64,000 nt of DNA from contig OY282609.1 in the NCBI GenBank assembly GCA_958298945.1, positions 15,668,326-15,732,325 on the forward strand, in the 5' to 3' direction. Every line of letters begins with the position of its first letter. Position 1 is the first letter of the stretch. Position numbers and translations under genes: made by a program. Under the pieces are notes generated by a model. The model was not told where the DNA came from, ran no database searches, and saw only the letters and a list, made by a program, of their open reading frames with translations. Of the stretch, positions 35,137 through 47,225 are shown piece after piece. This stretch comes from Atherix ibis (taxonomy: Eukaryota > Arthropoda > Insecta > Diptera > Athericidae).

Positions 35137-36345
35137 CTAGGTGTATAAGTTTAATTGGTCATAGATGGCGTGAGTGAGTGTATTAAGCTACCATGGGCAC
35201 GCCATACTTTTTTTTTATGAGTTTGACATCTGTCAACATTAATCAATGCACATTGTCAGCAATTTCGTAAAACAACATACATTTATCCTTTGGTAATCAT
35301 GTCTAGTTTTGTGCCAATAAACGAGCATATGCGGGCAGCTCTACTTTTCTGCTTCAATTTGAAGAAATCGGCTGCCAAATCGCATCAAATTCTTATGGTG
35401 ACAGTGCTTTATCGGAAACAACGTGCCGAGATTGGTTTCGCGGTTCAAAGACGGCAGTTTTGACTTGTGGTACAAGAAGCGTGAAAATAGGCCTAGGAAG
35501 GTTGAGGAACATCAATTGCAGGCTCTTTTGGACGAAGACGATACCCAGTCGCAAAAAAATGCTAGCGGAGCAATTGGGTGTTACACAACCAGCCATTTCC
35601 ATGCGTCTGCGTGTAATGGGGAAGATTGAAAAGGCTGGAAAATGGGTGCCGAATTAATTGAACGATAGCCAGATATAGCGACGCCAAAACACATGCGAAA
35701 TCTTGCTCGCCAAAAAAAAAAAAGTCTGCATCGTATTGTGACAGGCGATGAAAAGTGGATATATTTCGAGAATCTTAAATGCAAGAAATCGTGGGTTGAG
35801 ACGAAATCGCTTCGGACAGAAGACGATGCTGTGCGTTTGGTGGAATCAGCAGGGTATCGTCTACTATGATATGTTGAAACCCGGTGAAACTGTCAATGCC
35901 TACCGCTACCACTAACAACTGATCAAATTGCACCGTGATCTGCGTGCAAAAAGGACGGATTATCAACAAAGACATGACAAGCTGATTCTCCTCCACGACA
36001 ACGCACCATCGCACACATCAAAAATGGTCCGAAACTACTTGGAGCTACTCAACTGGGAGGTGCTATCCCACTCCGCTTATTCATCAGACCTGGCCCCATT
36101 CCGACTACCGTCTATGAGCCACGCGCTCGCTGAACAGCACTTCAATTCTTACGAAGACGTCCGAAAATGGTTTGCCTCGAAAGAGGAGGAATTTTTTTGG
36201 CGTGATATCCAAAAATTGACTGAGAGATGGGAAAATGTGTATCTAGCGAGGGCAATTATTTGGAATAAATTTGTTTTTGCTTTCTATGAAAAAAACATGG
36301 TTTTTTTAAAACTAAAAAGCAGCGGATTTAAGCTTATACACCTAG
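35137..36345 (+). mobile_element. maT/Mos1-like transposon, family B (copy B2), nested in R1-like element
   Basis: A 1209-bp element with ends CTAGGTGTATAAGTTTAA and the complement of CTAGGTGTATAAGCTTAA. TA duplications are at 35135-35136 and 36346-36347. Removing it and one TA rejoins the R1-like reading SYDAV to downstream ORF2 sequence. Confidence 0.95.
35299..36268 (+). pseudogene. Family B mariner transposase with many frameshifts
   Basis: It starts MSSFVPINEHMRAALLFCFN at 35299 (a well-preserved N-terminal helix-turn-helix). It then shifts frame before FKDGSFDLWYKKRENRPR, shifts again to LAEQLGVTQPAISMRL, then reads GKWVPN, a stop, RIVTGDEKWIYFENLKCKKS (first aspartate) and, after more shifts, HDNAPSH (second). 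One extra base just before the third block turns APSDYH into APFRLP, so the third aspartate is out of frame. The terminal part is FASKEEEFFWRDIQKLTERW, ending at about 36268. Unlike B1, it keeps the N-terminus but has lost the reading frame in at least five places. Confidence 0.88.
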
Positions 36346-36347
36346 TA

Positions 36348-36810
36348 TGTTATCGATAATATGCCGCTAATCGAGCTTTAGGAGGATGAGAGGGCTAGGA
36401 TTTATCAACGAAGACAGGAAGGCAAAAACAATACATTGGACACTGTTTGCAAAGAGATAGTATCGAGATGGCAATGACATTGGGATTTATTGACTGAAGG
36501 AAAATAGATGTATCACCTCATTTCTGACATAGCCACCTGGAACGGCCGAGATCATGAAGAAGTAAACCATATTATGGCTCAATTAATGACTGGAAATGGT
36601 AGCTTCGGAGCATAAGCTGGACGTTGATGCGGCATGCCCCATTTGTTGCACGAGGATCATATTTTCTTCCACTGTCCACGTTTTATCGAAGAAAGAAATA
36701 ATCTGAAAAAAATCGTCAATCAACGCCTGTTCCAGAAAGGAATGATGACTCAATACGTATCTCGAGGAATAAAAAAGCCCCATTTTGAGAAAAAAGTAAG
36801 AAAAAATTAG
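36348..36810 (+). pseudogene. R1-like ORF2, C-terminal zinc region
   Basis: Continues from 35134 after the nested transposon: EDERARIYQRRQEGKNNTLD, EIVSRWQ, HWDLLTEGK, YHLISDIATWNGRDHEEVNH and MAQLMTGNGSFGA. A frameshift follows, then LDVDAACPICC, HIFFHCPRFIEERNNLKKIV, stopping at 36810. The C-x-x-C, H, C zinc motif matches copy R-b. The GNGSFGAYL-type and CPRFxEER motifs are diagnostic of the R1 group. Confidence 0.85.
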
Positions 36811-36815
36811 CCGCG

Positions 36816-38690
36816 TGAGGTATTATCTAACGGCGGTCCCATAAAAAACCCGTACTTGAAGAACAGTGAGGTGGGGTTCGATTTCTCTACAGCACCCTAG
36901 AAGATGGTCCTCTACTCACGTTACAAAATGGTCAAGGATTTTTTTGGCTTTTATTTGAAAAATGCCATATTTTCAACAAAATACTTTAAAAAAAAAATCT
37001 CTACACTTTAAAAGGACACGATTTTTTCCCAATGATTTTTTTTCTCTCGAATATATTTCAATGGAATTAAAATAAAATGAAAATGTAATTTATTCACATA
37101 TAATGTAGGAAGTATTTAAAGAATGTAAATTATTTTTTGTTTCAAGTATCCTTTATTTAGGCAATTTCGAAAAAAAAATTCAACTTTCTTTTTGAAGTGG
37201 GATTTAAATTTTATACCATCAGTAAATATTCTTTTGTATTGAAAAATATATTTCAAAACATTTTCGAAACTTTTCAATATAACCGATAATGTGTTTATTT
37301 AAAAATAATTAAATATTCCAATTTAACGGATAGACACAAATTTTATAAATATTTAATATGAAAACTTGAATGTGTAAAGAAATCGGTAAATTCCTTTCTT
37401 AAGCTATTCATTTTGATGGTAATAACAAAGTTTCTCAACAAATAATTCTATTCATTTATGTTTTATGAATTATTATTATTTTTTGTTTGTTTGTTGAGAT
37501 GACTAGACATGAAGTTTTTCATTTTATTTTATATAGGATTCTATTACATATACAATAAAAAAGGCTCTCATTTCTCATAGTATTTAAATGAAATCTGATA
37601 CGAACAAATTTACTCCATTCACCCCTAAAAAGTTTATATCTTTTTTGAATGCTTTCAAAAAGGACTTATCAGATGGTTTAGTAGAATGTGTGTATTCTTA
37701 GGATAAGAGATCATCCGAAGAATATATTATTAGGCAGGATTTATATCATTCTTCATAAGGTTGGATATAGAAAATAGATTTTGAAATTGATGCATTGCAA
37801 ATTTGCGCTCACATATCCTTAATAGAAAATCATTTATATTAAAAATATGGGATTGCCAGTTTCTATGCTCAGATTTAATAGTAAAATTTTATTCAATATT
37901 AATAATTTTAATAAGATTAATTATATTTTGAATATTCTTAATTACTTTTCTATTAAAAATAGACTGTCGAGATAGAAAGGAAGGTATATGATCGAAATTT
38001 TATCACATTGTCTGTCGAGAAAAATCTAATTAGTCAAATGAAATTTTGATTATTTTTATCCACTTCAAAACATAAAAGTATCACGTAAAAGAGAAATAAT
38101 GAAAAAGAAGATTTTCTTCTACCTTGAAAATAAAAAGAAAAATTTCAAAATATCTCTTCATACTTTCGAGTTTTTGTTCTTTTACTATGTAATTAAGAAT
38201 CGGATTATATTGTAGAAGAGTATTTTTTTTTTTTTTTTAGATTTATGAAAAAAATTTATAGACTCACAAAAAAATTTATAGATTTCTAATAAATTATTTA
38301 AGTTTAAGATTTATTATTTTTGCATAAAGAAATAAAGACTGGAAAAATAATCATAATAAAAAAAAATAATGTGTACGAGTGTATGACAAACTGTCATGGA
38401 CAGGAAGTGGAAACTTTTTATTGAAAAGATGGCCAAGGAATGGGATACTCTATAAGAAACTCTAAATTACGAGAATAACATCATCCTTGGAGACTACAAA
38501 ATAATTCGGTTGGGGTTAATTAACTGGTTTGATTTAAGATCTAATGCAAGTCATATACTTGTAATTCGAAAGTACAAGAAATTGTTACCATTATGGATAT
38601 TTATGACTATAAGCGGAATTATATAGAAAACGAAGACAGTGAGATAAGTGGCGACTCAAACATATGCTAACAGATTACAATTGATGGGGA
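36816..38690. other. AT-rich presumed intronic DNA
   Basis: No feature recognised beyond homopolymer tracts, for example a poly-T run near 38226. Confidence 0.5.
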
Positions 38691-38757
38691 TATTAAGCAT
38701 AAAATTTAAACTTATTCATATACAAAATACAAGCGACAAGCCATTGGAAATGAGATA

Positions 38758-38995
38758 GTGAAGAGGGGAAAAAAAATAAGGAGCACACCAACTGTCTTGA
38801 ACCTGACAAGGCGCTCGGCTGTAAGGAGTGATATTAAGCCAGTGCCAGACGACGAGAGATTCATAAATTGCTTATTCATGTCTGATGAGGCTCATTTTGA
38901 TTTAAATGGCAACATGAATATGCAGCTTCTTTGGATATACGAGAAACGAAACCAATCCACAAGGCATTCGTCGAAATAAATTACACTTTTGAGAG
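38758..38995 (+). pseudogene. Tc1/mariner-type transposase fragment
   Basis: The plus-strand frame contains DDERFINCLFMSDEAHFDLN followed by GNMN. The block MSDEAHFxLNG, preceded by RFIN, is the first catalytic block of transposases related to families C and D. Reading shifts into NEKPIH-type wording. Sequence to about 39300 may belong to it, but I cannot identify the second or third blocks. No inverted ends seen. Confidence 0.5.
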
Positions 38996-38999
38996 GAAA

Positions 39000-41791
39000 A
39001 AAACAAGCAAGGTCGAATTGTATGGGTGCTCTGTTAAGGATGCTTGAATTATGAGGGCGACATACACCATTGAATTCCATCAGATTCGAATTGGATGGGA
39101 TCCTTTTTATGCTACTCCAAAATCTAATGTTAATTCTACTCCGAAGATTTTCAAGACAAATGAATCTGTCAAAACAGCCTATTTTCGAGAGTCTGATTCG
39201 CTTGCTGCCTGAGCCTACCCAAATCTTCGTATCGATTACGTAACTGTTTGACAAGATGTTCGTATTCCTAATCGGCAAGATATAAAACTAAGCAACGCTC
39301 CGTTACATTAACGAACCCGAACTAAATCGATAAAAGTAGTCCTTCTAATGAAGGGCTTCCTTGTACCCAGAAAAAAATATCGATGATGATGTTACATACA
39401 AGTCTGAATGGATTCTTCATTCCTATTTTTTTGCCCCCATGGCAAATATATTCATAGCATCTTTGACCAAATAAATTAAATGAAAAATTCTTACAAACTA
39501 GACAGAAAATTAACCGATCATATTAATTATGAACAGCACTCATTTAATTCCTCCGTCTTTATAATATCATTTATTGGACACTCTCGGAACAGCTGAAAAC
39601 ACATGCTTGATTATATTAGGATAAAAATATGTCTTCGTAACTAATTGACCCATAAGCCTGGTCATTTTCTTGTCCATCCTTTTTCTCCATATCCCTATTC
39701 CCTAGTCAACATAAAAACCCAAAATAATTTATACAAAAACAAAATATACCGAATCTGACAAAAGGCGTATTCACGCATGAAAAATCACATTGCCGTGTGA
39801 TTAATGAGATTTTTCTTCACATTCACTTACTTATGATGATAACACAGCCCATCCCCACGTAATCTTTCACATACACAAGTAGATATATATAAATGTTTCC
39901 TTGTTTTATGTACGAATATATTTAGATACCCCTTTGGGCTGGTCCTGCTCCTCCAATTCTCTTTTTACAAGAAATTCTCAATCCTGCTGCTCATATATAT
40001 AAGCAGCTAAATTATGCATAAAAATAGTTGTACTTGTCATTTGGTTAAGTTATTTATAGATAACTTTTAAAGAGGACAATTCTCAACTAATTTACATCCT
40101 ATTTAGTAATTTGATATTAGAAATGAAAATTTTAATAATTTTCGAAAAAATAATATCCCTTCGCCGCTTTGTCTATGATAAAAAAATTTATTTCTACTTT
40201 AAATTTTATATAAAATATAAATGGTATATGGTAAAAAGTTTTGATGGTGTAGGTGCTAGGGGTGGCGGGGGGTGAGGGGGTTTATTCAATAATATTTGAA
40301 GAACTTATATAATGGATAATATAATGTTTGGAAGCTTGATATTGAAATTGTTGTTGAGAAATATTACTAGAAGTACTTTACTGCGTTGCAAGAAGTGAAC
40401 ATCACAAAAAAATAAAATAAATAAATATAAAAACAAAAAATTGAGTGGATAAAAAATACAAATTTCTTAGATAAATTGAGATATTTTCAGTTCTCTTCAA
40501 ATATATTATTTACCCAAAAGACTACGTACAAAAGCTGAACGAACAACTGAGGCGATATTTCATTTCGCCGCAATGTTCTCTTCGTCCTAGAGCGATTTTT
40601 CATTCCTCGATGTTTGTACTTGTTCACTTTGAACAATTCACAGAAAAATGTACTAGAATTGCGCATTGAAGAATTTTCTTTTATATATTTTATTTTTTGT
40701 AATAAAGCTTAAAACACTGAAATAAACAATTTGCATATATTGAACTTTTCTTGTTTTACTTCATTTCGTTTTTCTTTCTTAATATTATTAATATTTTTGT
40801 TTTTGAGGATAAGAAATAAGTAAAAAAAAAGTACCAGAATAATTTCTAATCACAACCGCGATTTCTATTACAAAAGAAAACTTTTCGATTAAAATCATTC
40901 AAGTACCACATATACATTGAAAATATATACATAATAGAAATTTTTGGGGGAAGATAAATTCTTCAACTACTATTGCTGGTTAAAAACCAAAACACGCAAG
41001 ACACAAAAAAAGGAATATCATTTTTCACTAGGACGATGACACTATAAAATTGAGCCTGCAATTTATATTGAATTAGAAAAACCAACAAAAAAAAGAAAAC
41101 ATTGATAATAATAATAATTTTAAGAGCTTGTCACCTGATACAGGCATAAAATTTCTACTCAATTATTTATTAATGCGAATCTTATTTAGCAGGACGAGTA
41201 TGATCTAGACTAGACAACGTGATGATGGCATTTCGTCCCCGACGCTATGAATTTTTTAGCACTTCAGAATGAAATCAAATTTCTTATGGTACTTCGAATC
41301 TGTATTTTCTAATAAATTACATCGTAAAGTAAATCAAGTGAGAAGGTTTTTTTTATTATTGTACTTCTGAGAATGACTAGAACTTTTTAAAAAAAAAATA
41401 TTTTAAATCGAATATTTTCCAAAAATTTAAGTCAATGTAAACGAATTTTATTGGTAGTGGCGCATATATTTGTAATATCTATATTATTAACAAAGTATTT
41501 ATTTAGAGGGAGTAAATTTTGAAATTATACATTCTATCAAATAAAATTCTGTTCATTTAAAATGCCCGCGTAAAAGATATGAAAAATTGTTTTGCTTTTA
41601 AGTTGGTAATAATGTGCTTAGTTGTCAATTTTTGGGCGATCTGTCAACTAATTTAGTTATGTTAGTCGATGTCAAGTGTGTCCTGCGGTTTTTAATATGG
41701 AAAAAATATCAAACAAAGAATTTGCATTAAATTTTATGTTGTCAACGAAATTTCTTGTAATAATTCTGATAACCTCCAAAGAAGTTTTCTT
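39000..41791. other. AT-rich presumed intronic DNA
   Basis: 39000-39360 is less AT-rich and may continue the preceding transposon fragment. The remainder holds a G-rich patch (about 40255-40282) and ordinary AT-rich DNA. No dpr exon was recognised on the minus strand. Confidence 0.45.
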
Positions 41792-42060
41792 TTGGGCAGC
41801 TACACATCGTCGAAGGGATTGATTACACTCTTTATAGCAGTGCTAAACTTCTTGGTTATACTGTTTTTGATAGTTTCAAAATTACCGAAATCGTTGAATT
41901 TTGGGGAAAAAAGTAACCCCCCGCCCCACTCCAGACTAATATCAGGTGAAATTCCTTTTCCGACAAAATTTTGTTGGTGGAGATGCCCAGTGTCATGGAG
42001 GAGCCTGCAATGTTCGGTTTGACGCGAAAAATCTTTTTTTTAAGCACTTCATCTGAATTT
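41792..42060 (-). pseudogene. Family E mariner fragment (copy E5)
   Basis: The minus strand reads FRVKPNIAGSSM, then LGISTNKILSEKEFHLI and GGYFFPQN. These correspond to the block preceding the second catalytic aspartate (VKPNIAGSWML), the inter-aspartate STNEFL-type segment, and a decayed DYFLFP block. HDNA itself has been altered (MTLG). It is joined directly, in opposite orientation, to the family F fragment at 42070. Confidence 0.6.
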
Positions 42061-42069
42061 TAATCGAGC

Positions 42070-42637
42070 GCGCCAAGTTAGGTCGAATGTGAAGGTTTTA
42101 CTTACAGTTTTCTTCGATTGCAGGGGCGTGGTGCATCATGAGTTCTTGCCACAGGGTAGAACGGTCAATAAGAAATATTACCTGCAAGTTATGCGCAAGT
42201 TGCGAGAAGCAATCCGCCAGAAACGCCCAGGTTTGTGGAAGAACAATAATTTGCTTTTGCACCATGATAACGCCCCTGCTCACGCATTGTTGCTTGTGCG
42301 CGAATTTTTGGCCAAAAACAATACACTAATAATGCCGCAGCCACCGTATTCCCCAGATATGGCCCCCAGTAACTTTTTCTTGTTCCCGAAACTGAAGAAA
42401 AAAAGGGACTTTTTGTTGTTCCCGAAACTGACGCTACGCTACGATTGAGGGGATAAAGACGGCATCGAAGGAGGAGCTGAACAAGATTACAAAAATTTGA
42501 TTTTTTGAAGTGCTTCGAGGATTGGAAAAAAACGTTGGCACAAGTGAATAATGTCTGGTGGGGACAACTTTGAAGGGGACAAAATAAATAATTTTTGAAA
42601 AAACACAAAATTCGCGCTACTTTTTGAACAGACCCCG
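42070..42637 (+). mobile_element. Mariner, family F, 5'-truncated (copy F5)
   Basis: The 3' end is intact: the inverted repeat complement ends CCCCG at 42637, followed by TA. The 5' half is missing and the homology starts abruptly at CCAAGTTAGGTCGAATGTGA. With only one end it cannot be mobile. Confidence 0.85.
42089..42448 (+). pseudogene. Family F mariner transposase, C-terminal half
   Basis: A clean frame reads MKVLLTVFFDCRGVVHHEFL, RTVNKKYYLQVMRKLREAIR, LLHHDNAPAHALLLVREFLA and PPYSPDMAPSNFFLFPKLKK, then a duplicated FLLFPKL before a stop. It has the second catalytic aspartate (HHDN), and the third block has asparagine at the expected aspartate (APSN instead of APCD). I count 34 residues between these positions, as in other mariner enzymes. 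The doubled FLFPKL marks a short tandem duplication. The first block is missing with the 5' half. Confidence 0.85.
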
Positions 42638-42639
42638 TA

Positions 42640-45600
42640 AAAAGTATTTCATGAATACTTTTTTGTTAAATTTTTTTAAATTTTTTGTTATAAAAATAAC
42701 AAAATTTAAAATTTTATAAAATTTTACCAACTTTGACATTTTTAATTTGGGCATTAATATCCCAATTGCGTGAGTGTCCTAGAGTCATTATAGGATAATA
42801 AAATAGCAAAAGTTGTGATTTAGGATTTTAATAAATTTTTTGATAGATATTTATCGTTTTTTTTATACATAATTCTAATGAAAAGGTTCTGAAACTTTAT
42901 ACAATAAATTCTTGTCACAGAATATAATCAAAGTAATCAAAAGTTGCTTTTAATAACAATTTAAATTATTTAATTTGAGACAATTCCTATGTGATCACCT
43001 ATCAGTCAATATACAAACAAATTATTCCTTTCTCACCTATTTCACCTGTGAATGTATCATCATAAATTGATACTCAAATAAAAATTAAAATATATTTAAT
43101 TGATCGTACAAATAAATTTTAATACCAAAAAAAAAACCAGACAATTTTATTCTCGCATAAAGAAAATAAATTTTGAGCACTTTTTATAAATTGAGGCAAT
43201 AAAATAGAAATTTATAAGTTTACATAAAATGAATAGAAATTAAAAAATGATGTTAAACAAAAAATAACAACAACAACAGGAGAAAAGGATGAATATCAAT
43301 AGTTGGACTTTTGCCAAAAGTTCATAACTTTTAAAAAAAAAAAACTTTTCGAATCACATATGTACTCGTATCTATATAAATTTGACATAGAAAAAGATTT
43401 TAATCTCTCACTATGAATTTATGAAAATATTCAACAAATAAATTTCATATAAATTCAAAAGTGAACTTTTATCTATATAGCACGTAGACTAAACAGAACT
43501 ACAAAAGTAGCAAATCGATTTAAAAATGAAACCATCAACTGTGTGTGTGTGTGTATTCTAACCATATACACATATATACGAATCCTTGTCGAAATGGTCA
43601 CTATGGGCAATAAATGAAAATTGTCCATAGTGTCGTATAAACTCTGACAAGCTAACGATAGAGTATGGGGCCTAAAAAAACCAATTAACTCCTAATATTA
43701 TTATAACAAGTAAAATTTTCTAAGGATTTGGTTTTATGTTGTACGTAAAAATTAAAATTAAACAGACACACTCACAAGAAAAAAAAAAATTCAAAGGAAA
43801 CAAACGAGACAAATTTTATGAGAAGAAATTTTTTAGTTGCCCGGGCAAAGCTAAAAGTTTCGAAATATTGATTGGTACTTGAACAGAATGGTAACTGGAA
43901 GGCATCCGATGTACAAAATACATACTCGTCTTAACTAACTAATTTTATAGGGAGGGGAAGGGGGGTATTGGTGACCAAAATATACACACACACACAAAAA
44001 AAAACGCATAAATTGTACATATTACGAATTTCATGTTCGTTCAATTGAAACTTATGAGCAAGACAGAACAAGTTCTGTAGATGCTCTTTCTAGATTAACA
44101 AACAAAGTTGTCTTAATTTGGACCTAAAATGGATAGCAACAAAAACCAGGCTAATTTATGAAAATACTCTACTTCTTCGTATAGTTAAGAATTCTTCAAG
44201 TCAAAAAACATTGATGATTACCTTAACAAGAAATTTACAAACCCTTAAAAGGCATCATCTCGTCTACATATTGACTTGAACAGAACGCTATCACTCTTTG
44301 GAAAGTTTTAATAACACGACATGCAAGTTGAACCCAAATCAAATGAAGAGTTCAACACCATACTGCCCATCCTATGTCCAACGACCACATCCTTTTTTTA
44401 TCCGCACAAGTTAAGGAGGCTATCAAATGAACCGATTCTATCGAAGACGTCTCTACGTAAATTTTCTTATATCAACGTACGTTCGACGAGCAACCCCATA
44501 TGTCTCGATGTATCTGTGGCTATTTTTATTATATTTATTCTAATTTAGAAGATTGCAAGCATTCCTTATCATGTTCGGTTAGGTTTCACTTTGTTTGACT
44601 TTGAGTCTGGTCTTTGAAATAGGTCTTCTAGAAAATAGTGGAAAAAAATTTCATAGCGCACCAAAAATTTTTGATGCTAAATTTATTTCAGAACCTAATC
44701 TACTCTACGTTTACTACATCAATATAAACCGTGCGTTTTTCTTCTTTTCAAACACAAAATAAATATTTACTCATAGATAGATAACTTTGAAAATAGAAAG
44801 AAAAAAATATCTAAATACTCATCGTACTTGGGTTTTATGGAATTGTGTACGACATTTTATTACTGAAATTGTACATATGTTTGGCAGATATGACGACACT
44901 GAATCTCATGTACGAAAGTATCTAATCTGTTTATCGTATTGCAAAAAGGATTTTTTTTCTGATACGACAGAAGTAACAATTTTAGGGAATGTTCGAATAT
45001 AAATCGTAGTAGATAATATCCATTCTGTAGCGAGAGTAGTAGTGCTTGACTCGAACAGAATGGTAACTAACGATACCGATCAGTATGAAGTAGACAATTT
45101 CCCGAAAGGAATTTCAGCAATAGTCGTACTTAGAGAGATGTCAGCCAAATATTAATTGGAACACGGTAAGTACCTCGCGGCTATACAAACGAAAGACTTC
45201 ATCATCATTAGCCGACTTATGCACATACGTGTATGTACGTATTGGTGGCAAATTTCCCAAATTAAATAGCAAAGTTCACATGTTCGCTTCTATTGCCATT
45301 AACATCGATTTTGTTCTTTAGGCGTAAAATTTCTCTATCGACAAATTTGTCACTATTCCGAATTTCCTTTAGCTTATTTTATGCTCATAGTTTCTTATGT
45401 TCATATTACGGATTAGTAGTTGATCCTGTTTATGCTCAAAATATTCCATTCACTTGTCTTCATGTTACATAGAATATATGTTGTTCTTGTTACATAGAAT
45501 ATATGCTAAGGAGCTTATGGGCATACAAAAATTTGTATGAAAGCAAAACTCATCGAAATTTTTTTTTTTTTTTTGAAAACCTCATTCAGCCTTTCGAGGT

Positions 45601-45689
45601 GCGGCAGAGCAATTCTGGCAACACTGCAACCTTCACATTACTTGCACGTTGGTTCCTTTTAAACGTGAAGTAAAATTTTCAACCTTATC
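42640..45689. other. AT-rich presumed intronic DNA
   Basis: Includes a short (GT)n tract at about 43538-43554, a (CA)n tract near 43983 and a 22-bp direct repeat around TGTTCTTGTTACATAGAATA at about 45463-45506. No coding sequence recognised. Confidence 0.5.
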
Positions 45690-47225
45690 CGGTAAAACCG
45701 CAACCCTTAAGAGAATAATAAGTGAAGTTGTGTTGTTGTAGTGCGCTACGAAAACAAGTATAGAAAAATTTAGAAAAAAGATCTGCTATGGTTGGAAGAT
45801 TACTTGTCAAAAGCACACATTTTCAGATGGCATTGAGCATTTTCAGAGTTCCAGGAAGCAGTGGCAAATGACCCTCACTCAGTATGATGGGGGAAAGGGG
45901 GGGAGGCTTGATGGTTGTTGATAGCTGCAACATCGAAAAAGGATTTAAATGTGGGACCTTTCTTTTCAAAGAGTATTTATCTTATCAAAAAAATCCTTGA
46001 AAAGCTCAGAAAAAGAGTTCATCGTATCAAGTAGGACCTTGCACTCCCATTTATGAAAATTTGATGAAAACTTGGAATAAGTGAAAGCTTTTTTGAGGTT
46101 ACACCATCGATTGATATTGAAGCTGATGAAAGGCGCAGAAAAACGGGTTCTTTGCATTTGATTGAATATTACAGAGACTAGGATGCAACTCCATGACAAC
46201 GCCCTTCTCTATCAATGCGTTTTTGTCTGAAAAAGTGATTCCTATGGTTACCCAGCCACACCAATTCACCTGATCTAAGTCCTATCTACTTTTTTTGCCC
46301 CTAAGAATCAAAAACAATTAAGAAGAGGTCATTTTGATACTGTTGATAATTTTTTAAAAATGTAACTAAGGACCTAAAGAGCCTCACATGGCCAGCTCCA
46401 TCAAAAAAAAAAAGCTGTAATTCTCCAGGTCCTCTATTAACCTGGTCTTAGTATGTTTCCCAAAATAAAATAAAATACTTGAAAGGATGTCACGCTGGTA
46501 CAGTCGATAGCATCCAAAAGAAAGTAACCAAGGATACCAAGGCAATTCTAATTGAAGCTTTCCAGCACTGCGCTAAAGAGCCATACACGGCCAGTTCCAT
46601 AAAAAATAGAAAACCTGGGATTCTCCAGCCCCTCCATTTATCTGATCTTAGTTTGCTGGCCAAAACAAAATAAAAAACTTGAAAGGATGTAACCAATGAG
46701 CTCAAGGTGATTCCAATTGAAGCCTTCCAGCTCTGCTACAGAGATCCTCACATGGCCATCTCCATCAAAAAAAGATTTTTTTGTGGTTCACTAGACCCCC
46801 TGTCTCCCAAGCTCAACAAACACTTTAAAGGATGTCATTTTAGTACAGTCAATAATATCAAAAGGAGATTAACCAAGGAGCTAAAGGCGATTCAAGTTGA
46901 AGTCTTCCACCAGCACAACTACGAAGTCCTTCACACAGCCAGCTCCATCAAAAAGGGTTTACTGTGGTTCCCCCGACCCCATATTGACCTCGTATTAGTT
47001 TGTTCTCAAAAATAAAATAAAAACACTTGAAAGGATGTTACGCTGGTACTGTAACCATAGCATCCAAAGGAGAGCAACCAAGCACCTAAAGGCGATTCCA
47101 GTTGAAGCCTACCAGCACTGTTACGAAGAAATTAATTAACGCCTCCGCCGATATATAGTTGCCCAGGTACACTGGGGATAACTTTGATGAATAAAAATAA
47201 AATAAAATCGTTGCAAAAAAAAACC
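45690..47225 (+). mobile_element. Mariner, family E (copy E3), carrying a roughly 200-bp tandem array
   Basis: Plus-strand relic. Order: degenerate helix-turn-helix and linker (IFRWH, AFSEFQEAVANDPHS, near 45830), a gap, the second catalytic block LHDNA (46190), the third block NSPDLSPIYFFCP (46265), then a tandem array of the 3' coding segment (46316-47140). The native C-terminal words (LRRYI and FDE) follow before 47225. The 5' boundary is uncertain. It is the longest family E locus here. Confidence 0.75.
46316..47140 (+). repeat. Tandem array of transposase third-block segments, about 5 units
   Basis: Anchors corresponding to GAAAGGATGT lie near 46322, 46481, 46681, 46826 and 47029. The spacings are about 159, 200, 145 and 203, giving a full unit of about 200 bp and two shortened units. 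A unit encodes LKGCHFSTVDNIKRRLTKEL, KAIxVEAFQHCYE, PHxASSIKKGFLWF, then a worn SPDL-type third-aspartate block leading into the next LKGCH. The normal C-terminus is therefore joined back to sequence upstream of the third catalytic residue. Units have diverged independently, and the unit at 46681 has lost the TVDNI part. Confidence 0.88.

Larger units (their letters stand above)
34770..36815 (+). mobile_element. R1-like non-LTR retrotransposon relic (copy R-a), split by a transposon
   Basis: Plus-strand LINE relic in two pieces, about 34770-35134 and 36348-36810, separated by a family B transposon with TA on both sides. It lies in the presumed dpr intron, antisense to that gene. The 5' end is truncated or unrecognisable; homologous frames begin with the RT thumb region. 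Confidence 0.85.
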
